Source: Providencia huaxiensis (GTDB lineage: Bacteria > Pseudomonadota > Gammaproteobacteria > Enterobacterales > Enterobacteriaceae). From it: a stretch of DNA of 64,000 bases. The notes under the pieces were generated by a model. It was not told the DNA's origin. It made no database searches and saw only the letters and a list, made by a program, of their open reading frames with translations. Below are positions 8,508 through 17,880 of the stretch, one piece after another. The stretch covers positions 2,728,001-2,792,000 of the forward strand of contig NZ_CP031123.2 in the NCBI RefSeq assembly GCF_002843235.3, written 5' to 3'. Positions within the stretch are counted from its first letter, which is position 1. Each line of letters starts with the position of its first letter. A program made the position numbers and the translations under genes.

Positions 8508-9854
8508 ATGCATCAATCCGATGTGACTGAGCGGTCACTCTTTTCGCTCAGCTGGCCAATTTTTATCGATATTTTTCTTCATTTGGCCACATTATTAATT
8601 AATACCTATATGGTCAGTCACGTTTCTACTGCCTACCTTGCCGCTATGGGGGTGGGAAACCAAGTATTTGATCTATTTATCACTATTTTTAACTTTATTA
8701 GTGTGGGGTGTAGCGTTGTTATAGCCCAATACCTAGGGGCAGGCCGCCGAGAAAAAGCCAGCCAAGCGATTCATATTTCAATCGCTTTTAACTTTATTCT
8801 TGGTTTTTCCAGCGCATTAGTTGCGTTATTTTTTGGCTATAGCATTTTAACTATTATGAATATGCCATCGCATTTAATGGCTGATGGTTATACTTATTTA
8901 CGTATTCTAGGGATTTGTTTAATCCCTGAAGCAATTTCAATTATTTTAGCGGCATGCTTGCGGGTTTATGGTAAAGCACAACCCGCAATGTGGGTCACAT
9001 TAATCGCTAATGTGATTACTGTATTTGGTAACATCATTGTGCTTTATGGTTTCTTCGGCTTACCACAATATGGGCTGGAAGGCGTTGCATGGTCAACTGT
9101 CGTAGGGCGTATTGTTGCCGTTATTTTACTTTTCTGCCTACTGTTTTATGGGCTGAGAATTAAATTTGTCCCAATGATGTTAATACACTGGTCACGGAAA
9201 ATATTGGGGAAAATTTTACACATTGGATTACCCTCTGCGGGAGAAAATCTCGTGTGGATCCTCCATTTCATGACCGCATCTGCATTTATCGGTTTAATGG
9301 GGGAAACGTCCCTCGCGGCACAAACGCTCTATTTCCAATTGTCATTGTTTATCATGCTGTTTGGGATCTCTATCAGCATTGGTAATGAAATTATGGTTGG
9401 TCACCTTGTTGGCGCAAAGCGCTTTGAAGATGCCTATAGGCGCGGTGTAAAAAGCCTTAAAATGGGTTTTTACGTAACAATTGGTGTCGTTATCGCCTTT
9501 TGGTTATTCCGCGATCCTATTTTAAATAATATTACGGATGACCAAGGTATTATTAAGGTACTGCTGCCATTATTTTTACTTTCGGTGTTCTTAGAGCCTG
9601 GCAGGACAATTAATATCGTGATGGTAAATGCCTTGCGTGCTTCTGGCGATGCTCGCTTTCCGCTATGTACTGCCATTATTTTTATGTGGGGCGTTGCTAT
9701 CCCATTAGGCTACTTCTTAGGCATAAAAATGGAGATGGGTCTCTTAGGCATTTGGCTAGGTTTCTTTGCTGATGAATGGCTGCGCGGCTTAACCAATGCA
9801 TGGCGCTGGCGCTCACGTAAGTGGCAAAGTAAACGCCTTGATGTAGAAAACTAA
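8508..9854 (+). CDS. MATE-family efflux transporter
   Basis: A 448-residue inner-membrane protein with about twelve hydrophobic segments in two repeated halves, the MATE layout. Typical segments are the N-terminal LSWPIFIDIFLHLATLLINTYMVS, here recognised by its P-near-N-terminus pattern, GVGNQVFDLF (about residues 46-55), and the second-half counterpart LPSAGENLVWILHF (about 242-255). MATE proteins export cations or drugs using a sodium or proton gradient; the substrate here is not predictable. AAGG precedes ATG 8508. Monocistronic: a hairpin follows the stop. Confidence 0.9.
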   Translation: MHQSDVTERSLFSLSWPIFIDIFLHLATLLINTYMVSHVSTAYLAAMGVGNQVFDLFITIFNFISVGCSVVIAQYLGAGRREKASQAIHISIAFNFILGFSSALVALFFGYSILTIMNMPSHLMADGYTYLRILGICLIPEAISIILAACLRVYGKAQPAMWVTLIANVITVFGNIIVLYGFFGLPQYGLEGVAWSTVVGRIVAVILLFCLLFYGLRIKFVPMMLIHWSRKILGKILHIGLPSAGENLVWILHFMTASAFIGLMGETSLAAQTLYFQLSLFIMLFGISISIGNEIMVGHLVGAKRFEDAYRRGVKSLKMGFYVTIGVVIAFWLFRDPILNNITDDQGIIKVLLPLFLLSVFLEPGRTINIVMVNALRASGDARFPLCTAIIFMWGVAIPLGYFLGIKMEMGLLGIWLGFFADEWLRGLTNAWRWRSRKWQSKRLDVEN

Positions 9855-9873
9855 CCTTTTCAATTATCACTTG

Positions 9874-9904
9874 GTCCTGTCGAATTTCATAGGCAGGACT
9901 TTTG
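9874..9904 (+). terminator. Probable terminator after the MATE gene
   Basis: GTCCTGTC (9874-9881) pairs with GGCAGGAC (9892-9899, one G-U pair), followed by a short TTTT run. The weak T tract keeps confidence moderate. Confidence 0.55.
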
Positions 9905-9918
9905 TGACAAAGCTCAAA
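9903..9918 (+). promoter_or_regulatory. Possible CRP site upstream of the cysteine desulfidase gene
   Basis: TGTGACAAAGCTCAAA matches TGTGA-N6-TCACA except at one position and lies about 145 bp before ATG 10063. It overlaps the end of the MATE terminator, so chance similarity is possible. Confidence 0.35.
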
Positions 9919-10062
9919 GTTAGAAATATTTCATTTTTATAGTTCAAATTAGAGATAATATTTCTCCCCACTCTCTTTAAATCCCCTAACTTAGTGAAGT
10001 TTTTCTCCAGACTGTTGTTTAAAATAATAAAATTGAAAAAGATTTTATTAAGGGGATTTGCC

Positions 10063-11385
10063 ATGCATGCTCAATCACAACCACTACTTTGGCAATATTT
10101 TATCAACGCAGTAAAACAAGAAGTAAAACCTGCCTTAGGTTGTACTGAGCCGATTTCATTGGCATATGCTGCCGCCAAAGCCGCTTCATTACTTGATGGA
10201 GCCGTGATCCGTGTCTGTGCTTTTGTCTCCCCTAACCTCATGAAAAATGGCATGGGTGTAACTGTACCCGGAACAGGTATGGTTGGTTTACCTATTGCCG
10301 CAGCCCTTGGCGCAATTGGCGGTGATCCTGAAGCGGGTTTAGAAGTATTAAAATCAGCATCTACGGATGCTATTGCATTGAGTAAAAGCATGTTAGCTCA
10401 AGGGGCTATTACCGTTGATATCAAGCACCCTTGTGATGATGTCATATACTCCGAAGCCACAGTATACACACAAACTGGATCCGCAACCGTTATCATTGCG
10501 GGGTCTCATACGAATATTGTTAAAATGATCCACAACAATCATACCGTATTTGATGCCACGACAGCTCAACCTCATCATGAATCTCCTGTTGACTGTGCGG
10601 CAGACGTCCCACTGCCGCCAGTCACCGCTAAATCTGTTTATCAATTTGCTACCGAAGCGCCATTAGAAGATATTCGTTTTATTCTTGAAGCGGCCCATTT
10701 AAACGAAGCCTTATCTCAAGAAGGTTTACGCAATGTTTATGGTTTACATATTGGTAAAACATTGCAAACCCAGCGAGATCGTGGCCTGCTTTCAAAAGAC
10801 TTAATGTCAGAAATTATGATCCGTACCTCTGCGGCCTCTGATGCTCGAATGGGTGGGGCTGTATTGCCAGCCATGAGTAATTCAGGATCAGGTAACCAAG
10901 GTATCGCTGCAACCATGCCAGTGGTTGTCACGGCTGATTATTTACAATCTTCCGAAGAACAACTGGCTCGCGCCTTAATGTTGTCGCACCTAATGGCGAT
11001 TTATATTCATAATCAGCTCCCTGCATTATCGGCACTGTGTGCCGCGACAACCGCAGCGATGGGGGCTGCGGCAGGCATCGCCTGGTTACTCGAGTCCCGA
11101 TATGAAGTCGTTGCAATGGCAATTTCCAGTATGATTGGTGATGTTAGCGGTATGATTTGTGATGGTGCGTCAAACAGTTGTGCCATGAAGGTGTCAACCA
11201 GTGCAAGCGCAGCTTATAAAGCCGTGTTGATGGCATTAGATAATAGCTGTGTTAGAGGGTCGGATGGTATCGTTTCTGATGATGTCGACCAGTCCATTGC
11301 CAACTTATGTTCTCTAGCAGCGGGGTCTATGAAGCATACTGACGTGCAGATTATTGAAATTATGGCCGCTAAAGCGCGCCCTTAA
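10063..11385 (+). CDS. cyuA: L-cysteine desulfidase family protein (CyuA/YhaM-like)
   Basis: A 440-residue cytoplasmic protein of the UPF0597/L-cysteine desulfidase family (E. coli YhaM/CyuA), which breaks cysteine into pyruvate, ammonia and sulfide using an iron-sulfur cluster. [17 protein letters not shown] (near the N-terminus) and [15 protein letters not shown] (about residues 364-378) hold conserved cysteines. Start ATG 10063 is chosen over the frame opening at 9994 because AAGGGG lies just upstream and family members begin here. The stop codon lies inside the first copy of a dispersed-type palindromic repeat, so the repeat touches the coding end. No cysteine permease is adjacent. Confidence 0.9.
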   Translation: MHAQSQPLLWQYFINAVKQEVKPALGCTEPISLAYAAAKAASLLDGAVIRVCAFVSPNLMKNGMGVTVPGTGMVGLPIAAALGAIGGDPEAGLEVLKSASTDAIALSKSMLAQGAITVDIKHPCDDVIYSEATVYTQTGSATVIIAGSHTNIVKMIHNNHTVFDATTAQPHHESPVDCAADVPLPPVTAKSVYQFATEAPLEDIRFILEAAHLNEALSQEGLRNVYGLHIGKTLQTQRDRGLLSKDLMSEIMIRTSAASDARMGGAVLPAMSNSGSGNQGIAATMPVVVTADYLQSSEEQLARALMLSHLMAIYIHNQLPALSALCAATTAAMGAAAGIAWLLESRYEVVAMAISSMIGDVSGMICDGASNSCAMKVSTSASAAYKAVLMALDNSCVRGSDGIVSDDVDQSIANLCSLAAGSMKHTDVQIIEIMAAKARP

Positions 11386-11479
11386 CGCCGTAGCGTTGTT
11401 GGCTGCATTCGCCAACCCTAGTCACATACTTGTGTATGCCCCTAGGGGTTGGCTCTTTTGCCGCCTTGCTACACCGCTA
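11381..11479. repeat. Palindromic intergenic repeat, copy 1
   Basis: A 99-bp element beginning CTTAACGCCGTAGCG and ending CTTGCTACACCGCTAA. The two halves form a long imperfect inverted repeat: the reverse complement of the right end (TTAGCGGTGTAGC...GAGCCAACCCC) aligns with the left end (TTAACGCCGTAGC...CGCCAACCC). A central CATAC-TTGT-GTATG hairpin completes it. A second copy starts 109 bp further on. The stop codon of the desulfidase gene is the TAA of the left terminus. Confidence 0.88.
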
Positions 11480-11489
11480 ATTCTTCGTC

Positions 11490-11589
11490 CTTAACGCCGT
11501 AGCGTTGTTGGCTGCATTCGCCAACCCTAGTCACATACTTGTGTATGTTCCTAGGGATTGGCTCTTTTGCCGCCTTGCTACGCCGCTAA
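11490..11589. repeat. Palindromic intergenic repeat, copy 2
   Basis: Second copy, differing from the first at only a few bases (for example TTCCTAGGGATT against CCCCTAGGGGTT, and CTACGCCGC against CTACACCGC). A 10-bp spacer separates the copies. Tandem head-to-tail placement suggests local duplication or stepwise insertion. No ORF is inside. It resembles a miniature inverted-repeat (MITE/REP-like) element rather than a known IS. Confidence 0.88.
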
Positions 11590-11596
11590 TGACTTT

Positions 11597-11625
11597 GAAT
11601 TTCTTTTTTTGAAATTCTTTTTTTT
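11597..11625 (+). terminator. Weak A/T-rich terminator-like hairpin
   Basis: GAATTTC (11597-11603), T7 loop, GAAATTC (11611-11617), then eight T residues. It lies between convergent genes; the stem is AT-rich and weak. Confidence 0.45.
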
Positions 11626-11633
11626 GAATTGTT

Positions 11634-12602
11634 CTATTTTGAATTAACTTCTAGGGCTGCGAATTTTTCGCGGATCATCTCTTCTGGTAGGTCAATACCA
11701 ATAAACACTAATACACTGCGGCGTTGTTCATCAACGTCCCAGTCTCTATCCCAATCCGCACTGTAAAGGCGCTGAACACCTTGGAATAGCAACCGCTTTG
11801 GCTCATCCACAATGGAAAGTATTCCTTTATAACGCAGTAAATTATCAGCAAAACCAAGTAATAATTCTTCCATTACCTGAGAAACTGCCATCAGTTCAAC
11901 AGGGTAATTAAATTCAAGGACAATCGAGCCCACTTCATTTTGTTGTTTAGGGGCGAAACGGAATGTCGGCTGTTTGACATTCAATTGTGAATCCAATAAA
12001 AAGCCTTCGATGTCCAATAATAAATTCAGGTCGATATCACCGTGAATAACGGGGTAAATCGGTGCCCTGGCATTAATACGTTGTAAACGTTCAATTAAAG
12101 CTTCATTATTTGGCTCAATATCGGTTTTGGTCAATAAAATACGGTCTGCATAGCCAATCTGCGCTTGGGCAATGGCGAAATCATTCAATTGTTTATCAGC
12201 GTGGACAGCATCCACTAAGGTAATAATGCCGTCTAATACATAACGTTCACATAAGACTTCATGGGAAAAAAAAGTTTGAGTGATCGGGCCTGGATCTGCC
12301 ATGCCAGTGCACTCGATGACTAGACGGTCAAAGTCTAATTTTCCACTATCAAGGCCATCTAATAGGTCTAATAAGGCATTTTCTAATTCATTCGAACGGC
12401 TACAACAAATACACCCATTACTTAATGTAGTAATTTGTGTCGCACGATCACCAATTATTGCGTTATCAATGGGGACTTCACCGAACTCATTTTCAATCAC
12501 TGCGATTTTATGACCATGCTCAGCATGAAGAATATGGCTAAGGAGAGTCGTCTTACCTGCACCGAGAAAACCGGTTAAAATTGTTACGCTAATAGGTTTC
12601 AT
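11634..12602 (-). CDS. yjiA: COG0523-family GTPase YjiA
   Basis: A 322-residue P-loop GTPase of the CobW/P47K (COG0523) metal-chaperone family. Walker A is GFLGAGKTTL (about residues 11-20), the metal-binding CxCC motif is GCICCSRSNEL (about 65-75), and LLTKTD gives the guanine-specificity region. It matches E. coli YjiA along its length. ATG 12602 is preferred over GTG 12614 because GAGGG lies at the right distance. It is third in the btsT-yjiX-yjiA order, starting 22 nt after the yjiX stop. Its physiological metal (zinc is suspected) is not settled. Confidence 0.95.
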   Translation of the reverse strand: MKPISVTILTGFLGAGKTTLLSHILHAEHGHKIAVIENEFGEVPIDNAIIGDRATQITTLSNGCICCSRSNELENALLDLLDGLDSGKLDFDRLVIECTGMADPGPITQTFFSHEVLCERYVLDGIITLVDAVHADKQLNDFAIAQAQIGYADRILLTKTDIEPNNEALIERLQRINARAPIYPVIHGDIDLNLLLDIEGFLLDSQLNVKQPTFRFAPKQQNEVGSIVLEFNYPVELMAVSQVMEELLLGFADNLLRYKGILSIVDEPKRLLFQGVQRLYSADWDRDWDVDEQRRSVLVFIGIDLPEEMIREKFAALEVNSK

Positions 12603-12624
12603 TATTGCCCTCACACTTCATTGA

Positions 12625-12828
12625 TTAACAGCAGCGAAATCCGCCTTTACCACTACCACCATACCGTGCATCTTGTCTTTCGCGAAAAAACTCTTTATAT
12701 GTCATCACGGGTTTATCTGGGTGATTATCACTCATATGCTGTACATAGGTATCATAATCAGGAATACCAATTAACATTCGTGCGGCTTGCCCGAGGTATT
12801 TTCCTGTTTTGCCGAGATTTCCAAACAT
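12625..12828 (-). CDS. yjiX: YjiX/YbdD family small protein
   Basis: A 67-residue protein, [12 protein letters not shown]...[11 protein letters not shown], nearly identical in layout to E. coli YjiX, including IGIPDYD, HPDKP and [12 protein letters not shown]. The C-terminal double cysteine is conserved. ATG 12828 is chosen over the TTG 12840 opening because GGAGAGG lies immediately upstream. It is always found next to a CstA-type transporter (btsT or cstA), so a role with the permease is inferred. The function is unknown. Confidence 0.95.
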   Translation of the reverse strand: MFGNLGKTGKYLGQAARMLIGIPDYDTYVQHMSDNHPDKPVMTYKEFFRERQDARYGGSGKGGFRCC

Positions 12829-12847
12829 CAGCCTCTCCAATACAAAT

Positions 12848-12877
12848 GCCCTACATCATGAGTACACAATGTAGGGC
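12848..12877 (-). other. Stem-loop between btsT and yjiX
   Basis: Perfect 9-bp arms GCCCTACAT (12848-12856) and ATGTAGGGC (12869-12877) with a 12-nt loop and no T tract. It lies in the 101-bp gap after btsT. An RNA processing or stability element, or a partial terminator that reduces downstream expression, is plausible. Confidence 0.5.
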
Positions 12878-12929
12878 GACCTTTCATTTATCAAACACCT
12901 TTCGATGTTCAAATTCGTTGAAGGGTAAC

Positions 12930-15083
12930 TTAATGTGAAGATGAAACTTTCACGCCCTCTTCAGGTACAGGAACATAAGGTGTTTCTTTGTCTGTACGCT
13001 CTGGGTTTTTGTATGCTTTCATCCCAACACGGATACCGTAGAAAATGATACCGTAGACAACCACTAAGAATAGAATACTCAGGCCTGCGTTGGTGTAGTT
13101 ATTAATAATAATGTGATTCATATTAGTAATTTCTTGTGCAGTTAATTCTGCACCACCTGCCGCAATCTTATCTTTATAAGATTTCGCTAAGTATAGGAAC
13201 CCTTCCAGTTGTGGGTTATCACTGAATAATTTCAGTCCTAATGCCCAAGTTGTACAGATTAATAGCCATACCGCAGGTAAGACGGTCACCATAATGTATT
13301 TACTGCGTTTCATCTTAATCAATACAACTGTACTTAAGATTAAAGCAACCGCGGCTAACATTTGGTTCGAGATACCGAACAGAGGCCATAGGCTCTTAAC
13401 ACCGCCCAGTGGGTCAACAACGCCTTGATACAATAAGTAACCCCACAGGCCAACACATCCCGCTGTACCGATGATACCCGCAACCAGTGAATCAGTTTTC
13501 TTCAAGAACGGAACAAAGTTACCTAATAAATCTTGCAGCATAAAGCGGCCAGAACGGGTTCCTGCATCCAATGCTGTTAAGATAAACAGAGCTTCAAACA
13601 GAATACCAAAGTGATACCAGAAGCCCATATTTGCCGCAGGCATGATTTCATGGAAAACATACGCAATACCTACTGCTAATGTCGGCGCACCACCTGCACG
13701 GTTTAACACCGACGGCTCACCAATATCTTTAGCTGTTTGCATGATTTGTTCAGGTGAAATCACAAAGCCCCATGAACTCACTGTAGCAGCTGCATGAACA
13801 GATACATCTTTGAGCTGAGCCATGATAGCTGCGCCATCTGGGCCACCCAACTCATGCAAGTTAGGCATTGTAATACCCAACGCTGCCGGTGGTGTATTCA
13901 TTGCAAAATACAGACCTGGTTCGATAATAGAAGCCGCTACCAGTGCCATAATCGCAACAAATGACTCCATTAACATTGCACCATAACCGATGTAACGCGC
14001 ATCTTTTTCGTTTGCTAATAACTTAGGTGTAGTACCTGAAGAAATTAACGCATGGAAACCGGATACCGCACCACAAGCGATGGTAATAAATAAGAATGGG
14101 AATAGAGTACCTTTCCAAACAGGGCCGGAGCCATCAACAAATTGTGTGACTGCTGGCATTTTTAATTCAGGGTTTAGAATAACGATACCAATCGCTAAAC
14201 CAACGATAACCCCAATTTTCAGGAAGGTCGCTAAGTAGTCACGAGGCGCTAAAATCAACCATACAGGTAATAATGCTGAGATAAACGCATAACCCACTAA
14301 TGCATAAGTAATTGTCGTGTCTTTGAATGTCAGTGCTGGGCCCCAGTATGGGTCGTGAGCAATCACGCCACCAAACCAAATAGAAGCCACTAACAGAACA
14401 ATACCGATAACAGAAACTTCACCTACGCGTCCCGGCCGGATATATCGCATATATATCCCCATAAACAATGCGATAGGCACCGTTGACACAACGGTGAAGA
14501 CACCCCATGGGCTTTCTGCCAAGGCTTTCACCACTATCAATGCTAATACAGCAAGGATAATGATCATAATTAGGAAGCACCCAAAGAGCGCCAGCGTTCC
14601 CGGAATTGGGCCAAGCTCCTCTTTAACGATTTCCCCTAATGATGCACCATTACGGCGTGATGAAATAAATAACACCATGAAATCTTGCACCGCACCGGCT
14701 AACACAACCCCCGCAAGCAACCATAAGGTGCCGGGTAAATAGCCGACTTGAGCCGCAAGAACCGGTCCGACTAATGGCCCTGCCCCTGCAATCGCGGCAA
14801 AGTGATGACCAAATAGAACATTTTTATTTGTCGGAACATAATTTAATCCATCATTATTAATGACGGCAGGAGTCGCACGTGTTTCGTCCAGCTTCATCAC
14901 TTTCTTAGCAATATATAAGCTGTAATACCGATATGCGATGAGATACACCGCCACAGAAGCGACGACAATCCACAGAGCACTGATGTGCTCACCACGTCTG
15001 AGTGCGACTACCCCCAAGCAGACCGCACCGATTATTCCTAGGATCATCCACGGAATGTGCTTTAAAATACCATTTTTGTTCAT
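12930..15083 (-). CDS. btsT: Pyruvate/H+ symporter BtsT (CstA family)
   Basis: A 717-residue inner-membrane transporter with many hydrophobic segments, matching E. coli BtsT (YjiY) almost without gaps: GHHFAAIAGAGPLVGPVLAAQ, here the hallmark GHHFAAIAGAGP (about residues 86-97), LILAPRDYLATFLK, SGTTPKLL and the C-terminal TDKETPYVPVPEEGVK. BtsT takes up pyruvate with high affinity. ATG 15083 is chosen over the longer frame from 15164 because AGAAGGG precedes it and homologues start there. In E. coli btsT is induced by the BtsSR pyruvate sensor and CRP; no two-component genes are adjacent here. Confidence 0.96.
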   Translation of the reverse strand: MNKNGILKHIPWMILGIIGAVCLGVVALRRGEHISALWIVVASVAVYLIAYRYYSLYIAKKVMKLDETRATPAVINNDGLNYVPTNKNVLFGHHFAAIAGAGPLVGPVLAAQVGYLPGTLWLLAGVVLAGAVQDFMVLFISSRRNGASLGEIVKEELGPIPGTLALFGCFLIMIIILAVLALIVVKALAESPWGVFTVVSTVPIALFMGIYMRYIRPGRVGEVSVIGIVLLVASIWFGGVIAHDPYWGPALTFKDTTITYALVGYAFISALLPVWLILAPRDYLATFLKIGVIVGLAIGIVILNPELKMPAVTQFVDGSGPVWKGTLFPFLFITIACGAVSGFHALISSGTTPKLLANEKDARYIGYGAMLMESFVAIMALVAASIIEPGLYFAMNTPPAALGITMPNLHELGGPDGAAIMAQLKDVSVHAAATVSSWGFVISPEQIMQTAKDIGEPSVLNRAGGAPTLAVGIAYVFHEIMPAANMGFWYHFGILFEALFILTALDAGTRSGRFMLQDLLGNFVPFLKKTDSLVAGIIGTAGCVGLWGYLLYQGVVDPLGGVKSLWPLFGISNQMLAAVALILSTVVLIKMKRSKYIMVTVLPAVWLLICTTWALGLKLFSDNPQLEGFLYLAKSYKDKIAAGGAELTAQEITNMNHIIINNYTNAGLSILFLVVVYGIIFYGIRVGMKAYKNPERTDKETPYVPVPEEGVKVSSSH

Positions 15084-15514
15084 AGAACACCCTTCTGAGG
15101 TAAAACGAACATGCCATTGATTTTGTATTAACCACCATAAAAAACGATATCGCTGTGTTTTCATTGCTTATCATTTATCGTTGATGGCTTTTTAATTGGC
15201 AGTGGTTGAACTGCATTACATTAAAAAATTGAGCTCTGCCATGGTCTATATGGTATGAAATTACACTCCGCAAATGACTAAAGTTAGGCTAAGTGGTGAC
15301 ATAAGGAATTAAGCGGTTTGTTTTTTACTTTGAATGGTTTTTAGGAGGGCTAGATACGGCCAAAAGTGTGATCCATATAACTATTCCAATTTGTTTTCAA
15401 TAAGTTAAAAACTAAACTTAATATGAGCAAAATGAGAGTTTTTGTGAATAAATTTCATTAATAACGTAAAACTCAAAATTGGTTCATCTAAAACTGCATA
15501 ATATCTATCTACTA
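15084..15514 (-). other. 431-bp upstream region of btsT, no gene
   Basis: AT-rich and without a credible ORF. A TCACA-type half site (AGTTATATGGATCACA on the minus strand, 15381-15366) is a weak CRP candidate about 285 bp before the btsT start. Nothing else is supported. Confidence 0.4.
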
Positions 15515-15967
15515 TTAGCGTGTAATCGTTGTCCATTTACCACCAACCCACCAACTGTGTTCACCGTCTGTTTGTGTTTCGCATCCGATACCGACTTTTG
15601 CTTTCCCTGCTTCAAATGGATACGCGCAATCATAAATTGCATCAATCACAATTTCTCCTGTTATTGCGTCTGCAAAACCAATTTTATCTTCTTTGCGTAT
15701 TCGATATACCCCGTCTTGTGCTTCATCAAGCCAATTATCAAAATAGTAAAGTTGGTAAATCTCTTCTCCTTTTTGGTCAAAAACAGCTAAACCTTTATTA
15801 GGTGATTTACCTAAGCAATACTTAAATGAAGACTGTTGCTCAAAACACACAATTTTATCTTTTTCGTTCTCTACCCATAAACTAAATTGTTGTTCAAGAT
15901 TTTGCGCTGTTGATAAAACAGATATTAATCCTAGAGACATTAAACCCACTACATAATGAATCTTCAT
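15515..15967 (-). CDS. Small secreted WG-repeat-like protein
   Basis: A 150-residue protein with an N-terminal signal peptide (about residues 1-21, ending LSTAQ). The segment EDKIGFADAITGEIVIDAIYDCAYPFEAGKAKVG is one WG/KWG-type repeat unit, recognised by KIGFAD...GEIVI...YD.A.PF..GKA.V, preceded by a degenerate one (NKGLAVFDQKGEEIYQLYYFD). Four cysteines in the mature part could form disulfides. No partner is evident; btsT lies 431 bp downstream on the same strand. Function is unknown; WG repeats are usually structural or binding modules. Confidence 0.7.
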   Translation of the reverse strand: MKIHYVVGLMSLGLISVLSTAQNLEQQFSLWVENEKDKIVCFEQQSSFKYCLGKSPNKGLAVFDQKGEEIYQLYYFDNWLDEAQDGVYRIRKEDKIGFADAITGEIVIDAIYDCAYPFEAGKAKVGIGCETQTDGEHSWWVGGKWTTITR

Positions 15968-16609
15968 AACTTTCCTTGCTCTACTTTTACGCCTAATAGG
16001 TGATAAGAAACCAAGCTTATCTGATTTGTTCTATTGAATACTCACTTAATAAAGATAGCTGATATCCCTTTCAATGAAACTAGGAATAACGGTAAACAAA
16101 GTCTTATATAAGAATAATCTCAAGACTGAAATTGAGTCATCAACTAGAAATGATGGGGTAACATACCATGCTTATTTATCAAACCTATTCACCCATATAA
16201 CATATAAGACCAAAAACCAACTATCGATATCACTTAAGACAATGAAAAACCACATAACCAATTGAAACAAATAAAAATTAACAATTAGAAATCAATTAAA
16301 AAAACAGAAAAATGCATTTTCTGCCTGTTTGACAACCTACGTGAGTAGAATTAATGTTAATCACGTTCTCCGGTGAACCTGTGTTCACTAAATAAATACT
16401 AAGACATTTAAAATTAAGTTTTTATGAAGAAGTAAATTATTTATTAAATATCTAATATTAATAAACTCGTTTTATTAATAGATTCTTAAATAATGATTGT
16501 CGGGTTGTTAATATTTATCAATAGAATAAAAACTCAATCTGAAATATGAAACTTTAAATATATATTAATTTAAAAACAAAATTAAAATTTTCCCATATAC
16601 TTAGGAACT
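15968..16609. other. 642-bp AT-rich spacer, no supported gene
   Basis: It contains small inverted repeats GATAAG/CTTATC (16002-16021) and GTGAAC-CTGT-GTTCAC (16373-16388), and an AT-rich hairpin near 16453-16480, but no convincing gene. It is presumably the promoter region of the damaged fimbrial locus. I found no pair of long inverted repeats that would make an invertible phase switch. Confidence 0.5.
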
Positions 16610-16615
16610 ATGATT

Positions 16616-17169
16616 ATGAAATTAAATAAACTTGCTCTGATTGGTGCTTCACTGTTGCAACTCTTTCTTCTCAAGCTTTTGCTGCTCAAGATGCAACTGT
16701 TAACTTTAATGCACGTTTAGTTGCTGCAACTTGTAATATTAGCGCTTCTAAAGACTTAATCAGCTTAGGAACTCACTCAAACGAAAAAATTGATACAGCT
16801 AAAGCATTATCAGAAGCAAACTTTAATTTAGTTTTAAATAACTGTACTAAAGTCTATGACGCTGCCGCTGGTAGCGATAACGAAGCTGGAAAAGCAACTA
16901 CTGTTTCTATCTTAGCAACAGGTGAAGCATTAACTGGCCATTCAGACATGTTTGCAGATGCTCAAGCATCACAAATCAGTGTTAAGTTAGCAGCTGGTAA
17001 AGATAAAGTTGCGGTTAAGCCTAACACAACAACTGAAGTTGCAGACCTGAAAGTTACTGGTCAAAGTGATTACATCATCCCAATAGTTGCAGGTCTTTAT
17101 GCAACAACAACTGATGCTGTCGCTCAAAACTTAAACGTACCAGTAACCTTCAGTGTTGCTTACGACTAA
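16616..17169 (+). pseudogene. Major fimbrial subunit gene with a frameshift in the signal peptide
   Basis: The frame from ATG 16616 gives MKLNKLALIGASL and then breaks. From 16657 another frame reads ATLSSQAFAAQDATVNF and continues for about 170 codons to TAA 17167. Inserting one G in CTG(G)TT near 16654 restores a normal signal peptide ending in AFA-AQD. The mature part has the fimbrial pattern AATCNIS...LNNC (one disulfide) and the C-terminal VPVTFSVAYD donor-like strand of the type 1/MR-P pilin superfamily. A sequencing error cannot be excluded, but the adjacent fragments are broken too. No chaperone or usher gene follows. Confidence 0.8.
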
Positions 17170-17172
17170 TAA

Positions 17173-17453
17173 CAGTCGTCCGTTAGTTTAGCTAGTAATG
17201 CAGGCAGTAATAATTTCTTTAATGATGACCCTAACGGAGTGATTGGTGTCCAATTATTAGATGGGACTCGAGTTATTAGTATCAATCAAACACCATTAGC
17301 CAAACCAGATGCATCTTCAATTATTTGGGATAATATAAAAAGCATGAATGAAAAAAAATGGTCAATGCTAAATTGCGTTGCGCCAAAACAGATTGTGAAC
17401 CCGATGAAGGTGATTTTTCAGCAACTTTAACGATTGGCTATTACGCCGATTAA
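17173..17453 (+). pseudogene. Second fimbrial subunit remnant, N-terminally truncated and frameshifted
   Basis: Directly after the first pilin stop, a frame reads SLASNAGSNNFFNDDPNGVIGVQLLDGT...SMNEKK up to a run of eight A residues (17351-17358). The frame then shifts by one base, and the continuation is MVNAKLRCAKTDCEPDEGDFSATLTIGYYAD. GDFSATLTIGYYAD is a classic fimbrial C-terminal strand. The signal peptide and N-terminal half are missing, and one A is lost in the homopolymer. It is likely the tail of another subunit fused next to the first by deletion. Confidence 0.7.
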
Positions 17454-17880
17454 TAATGATTATAAAGCGATAACAAATAAAAAGTTAAATAATTCACTTT
17501 GTTCAAAAATAACCTATATAGATAAATAATTATATCGTTTTTTGATGTTTGATTATTTTAAATGAGCCAAATTATTTTAATAGAAATGACAACGTTAAAA
17601 TAATATTAACTCCTCTTTAACTAGTAATATTGGGCTACAGCGTTAATAAAATATATTCCGGTTGAAAAATAACTCACAACAATAAATAACAAAAGGTGAT
17701 GCAGTGAAAGGGATGAAATTTACAGTGTCAGTAATTGGCGCTAGGGGATGACTCGGTTCCGTTTCGACCCTTCATAAAACGGTCACAACGACCATTTTGA
17801 AACAATCAAAGCAGGCAGCTATCGCTGCAATATACAAGCGCTCACTCACTTAAAGTGGATGAGCGCAGATCTCATCGAAG
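17454..17880. other. Spacer with a possible start-only remnant of a third fimbrial gene
   Basis: At 17704 a GTG preceded by AAAAGGTG opens VKGMKFTVSVIGARG and stops at TGA 17749-17751, resembling only the start of a signal peptide. The rest has no coding pattern. Near the purT end there is an inverted repeat GCGCTCA (17838-17844)/TGAGCGC (17860-17866) without a T tract, perhaps a weak purT terminator. It fits a largely deleted chaperone-usher operon, but the assignment of the short remnant is weak. Confidence 0.4.

Noticed and set aside
15366..15381. CRP-like half-site upstream of btsT
   Set aside because: One arm (TCACA) is perfect but the other (AGTTA) has two mismatches, and the distance to the start is large; kept only as a remark in the spacer entry.
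16074..16265. 63-codon frame in the spacer before the fimbrial remnant
   Set aside because: No Shine-Dalgarno, random-looking AT-driven composition and no recognised motif.
15968..16615. Invertible phase-variation switch for the fimbrial locus
   Set aside because: Only short, unrelated inverted repeats were found; there is no matching pair around a promoter and no adjacent recombinase gene.
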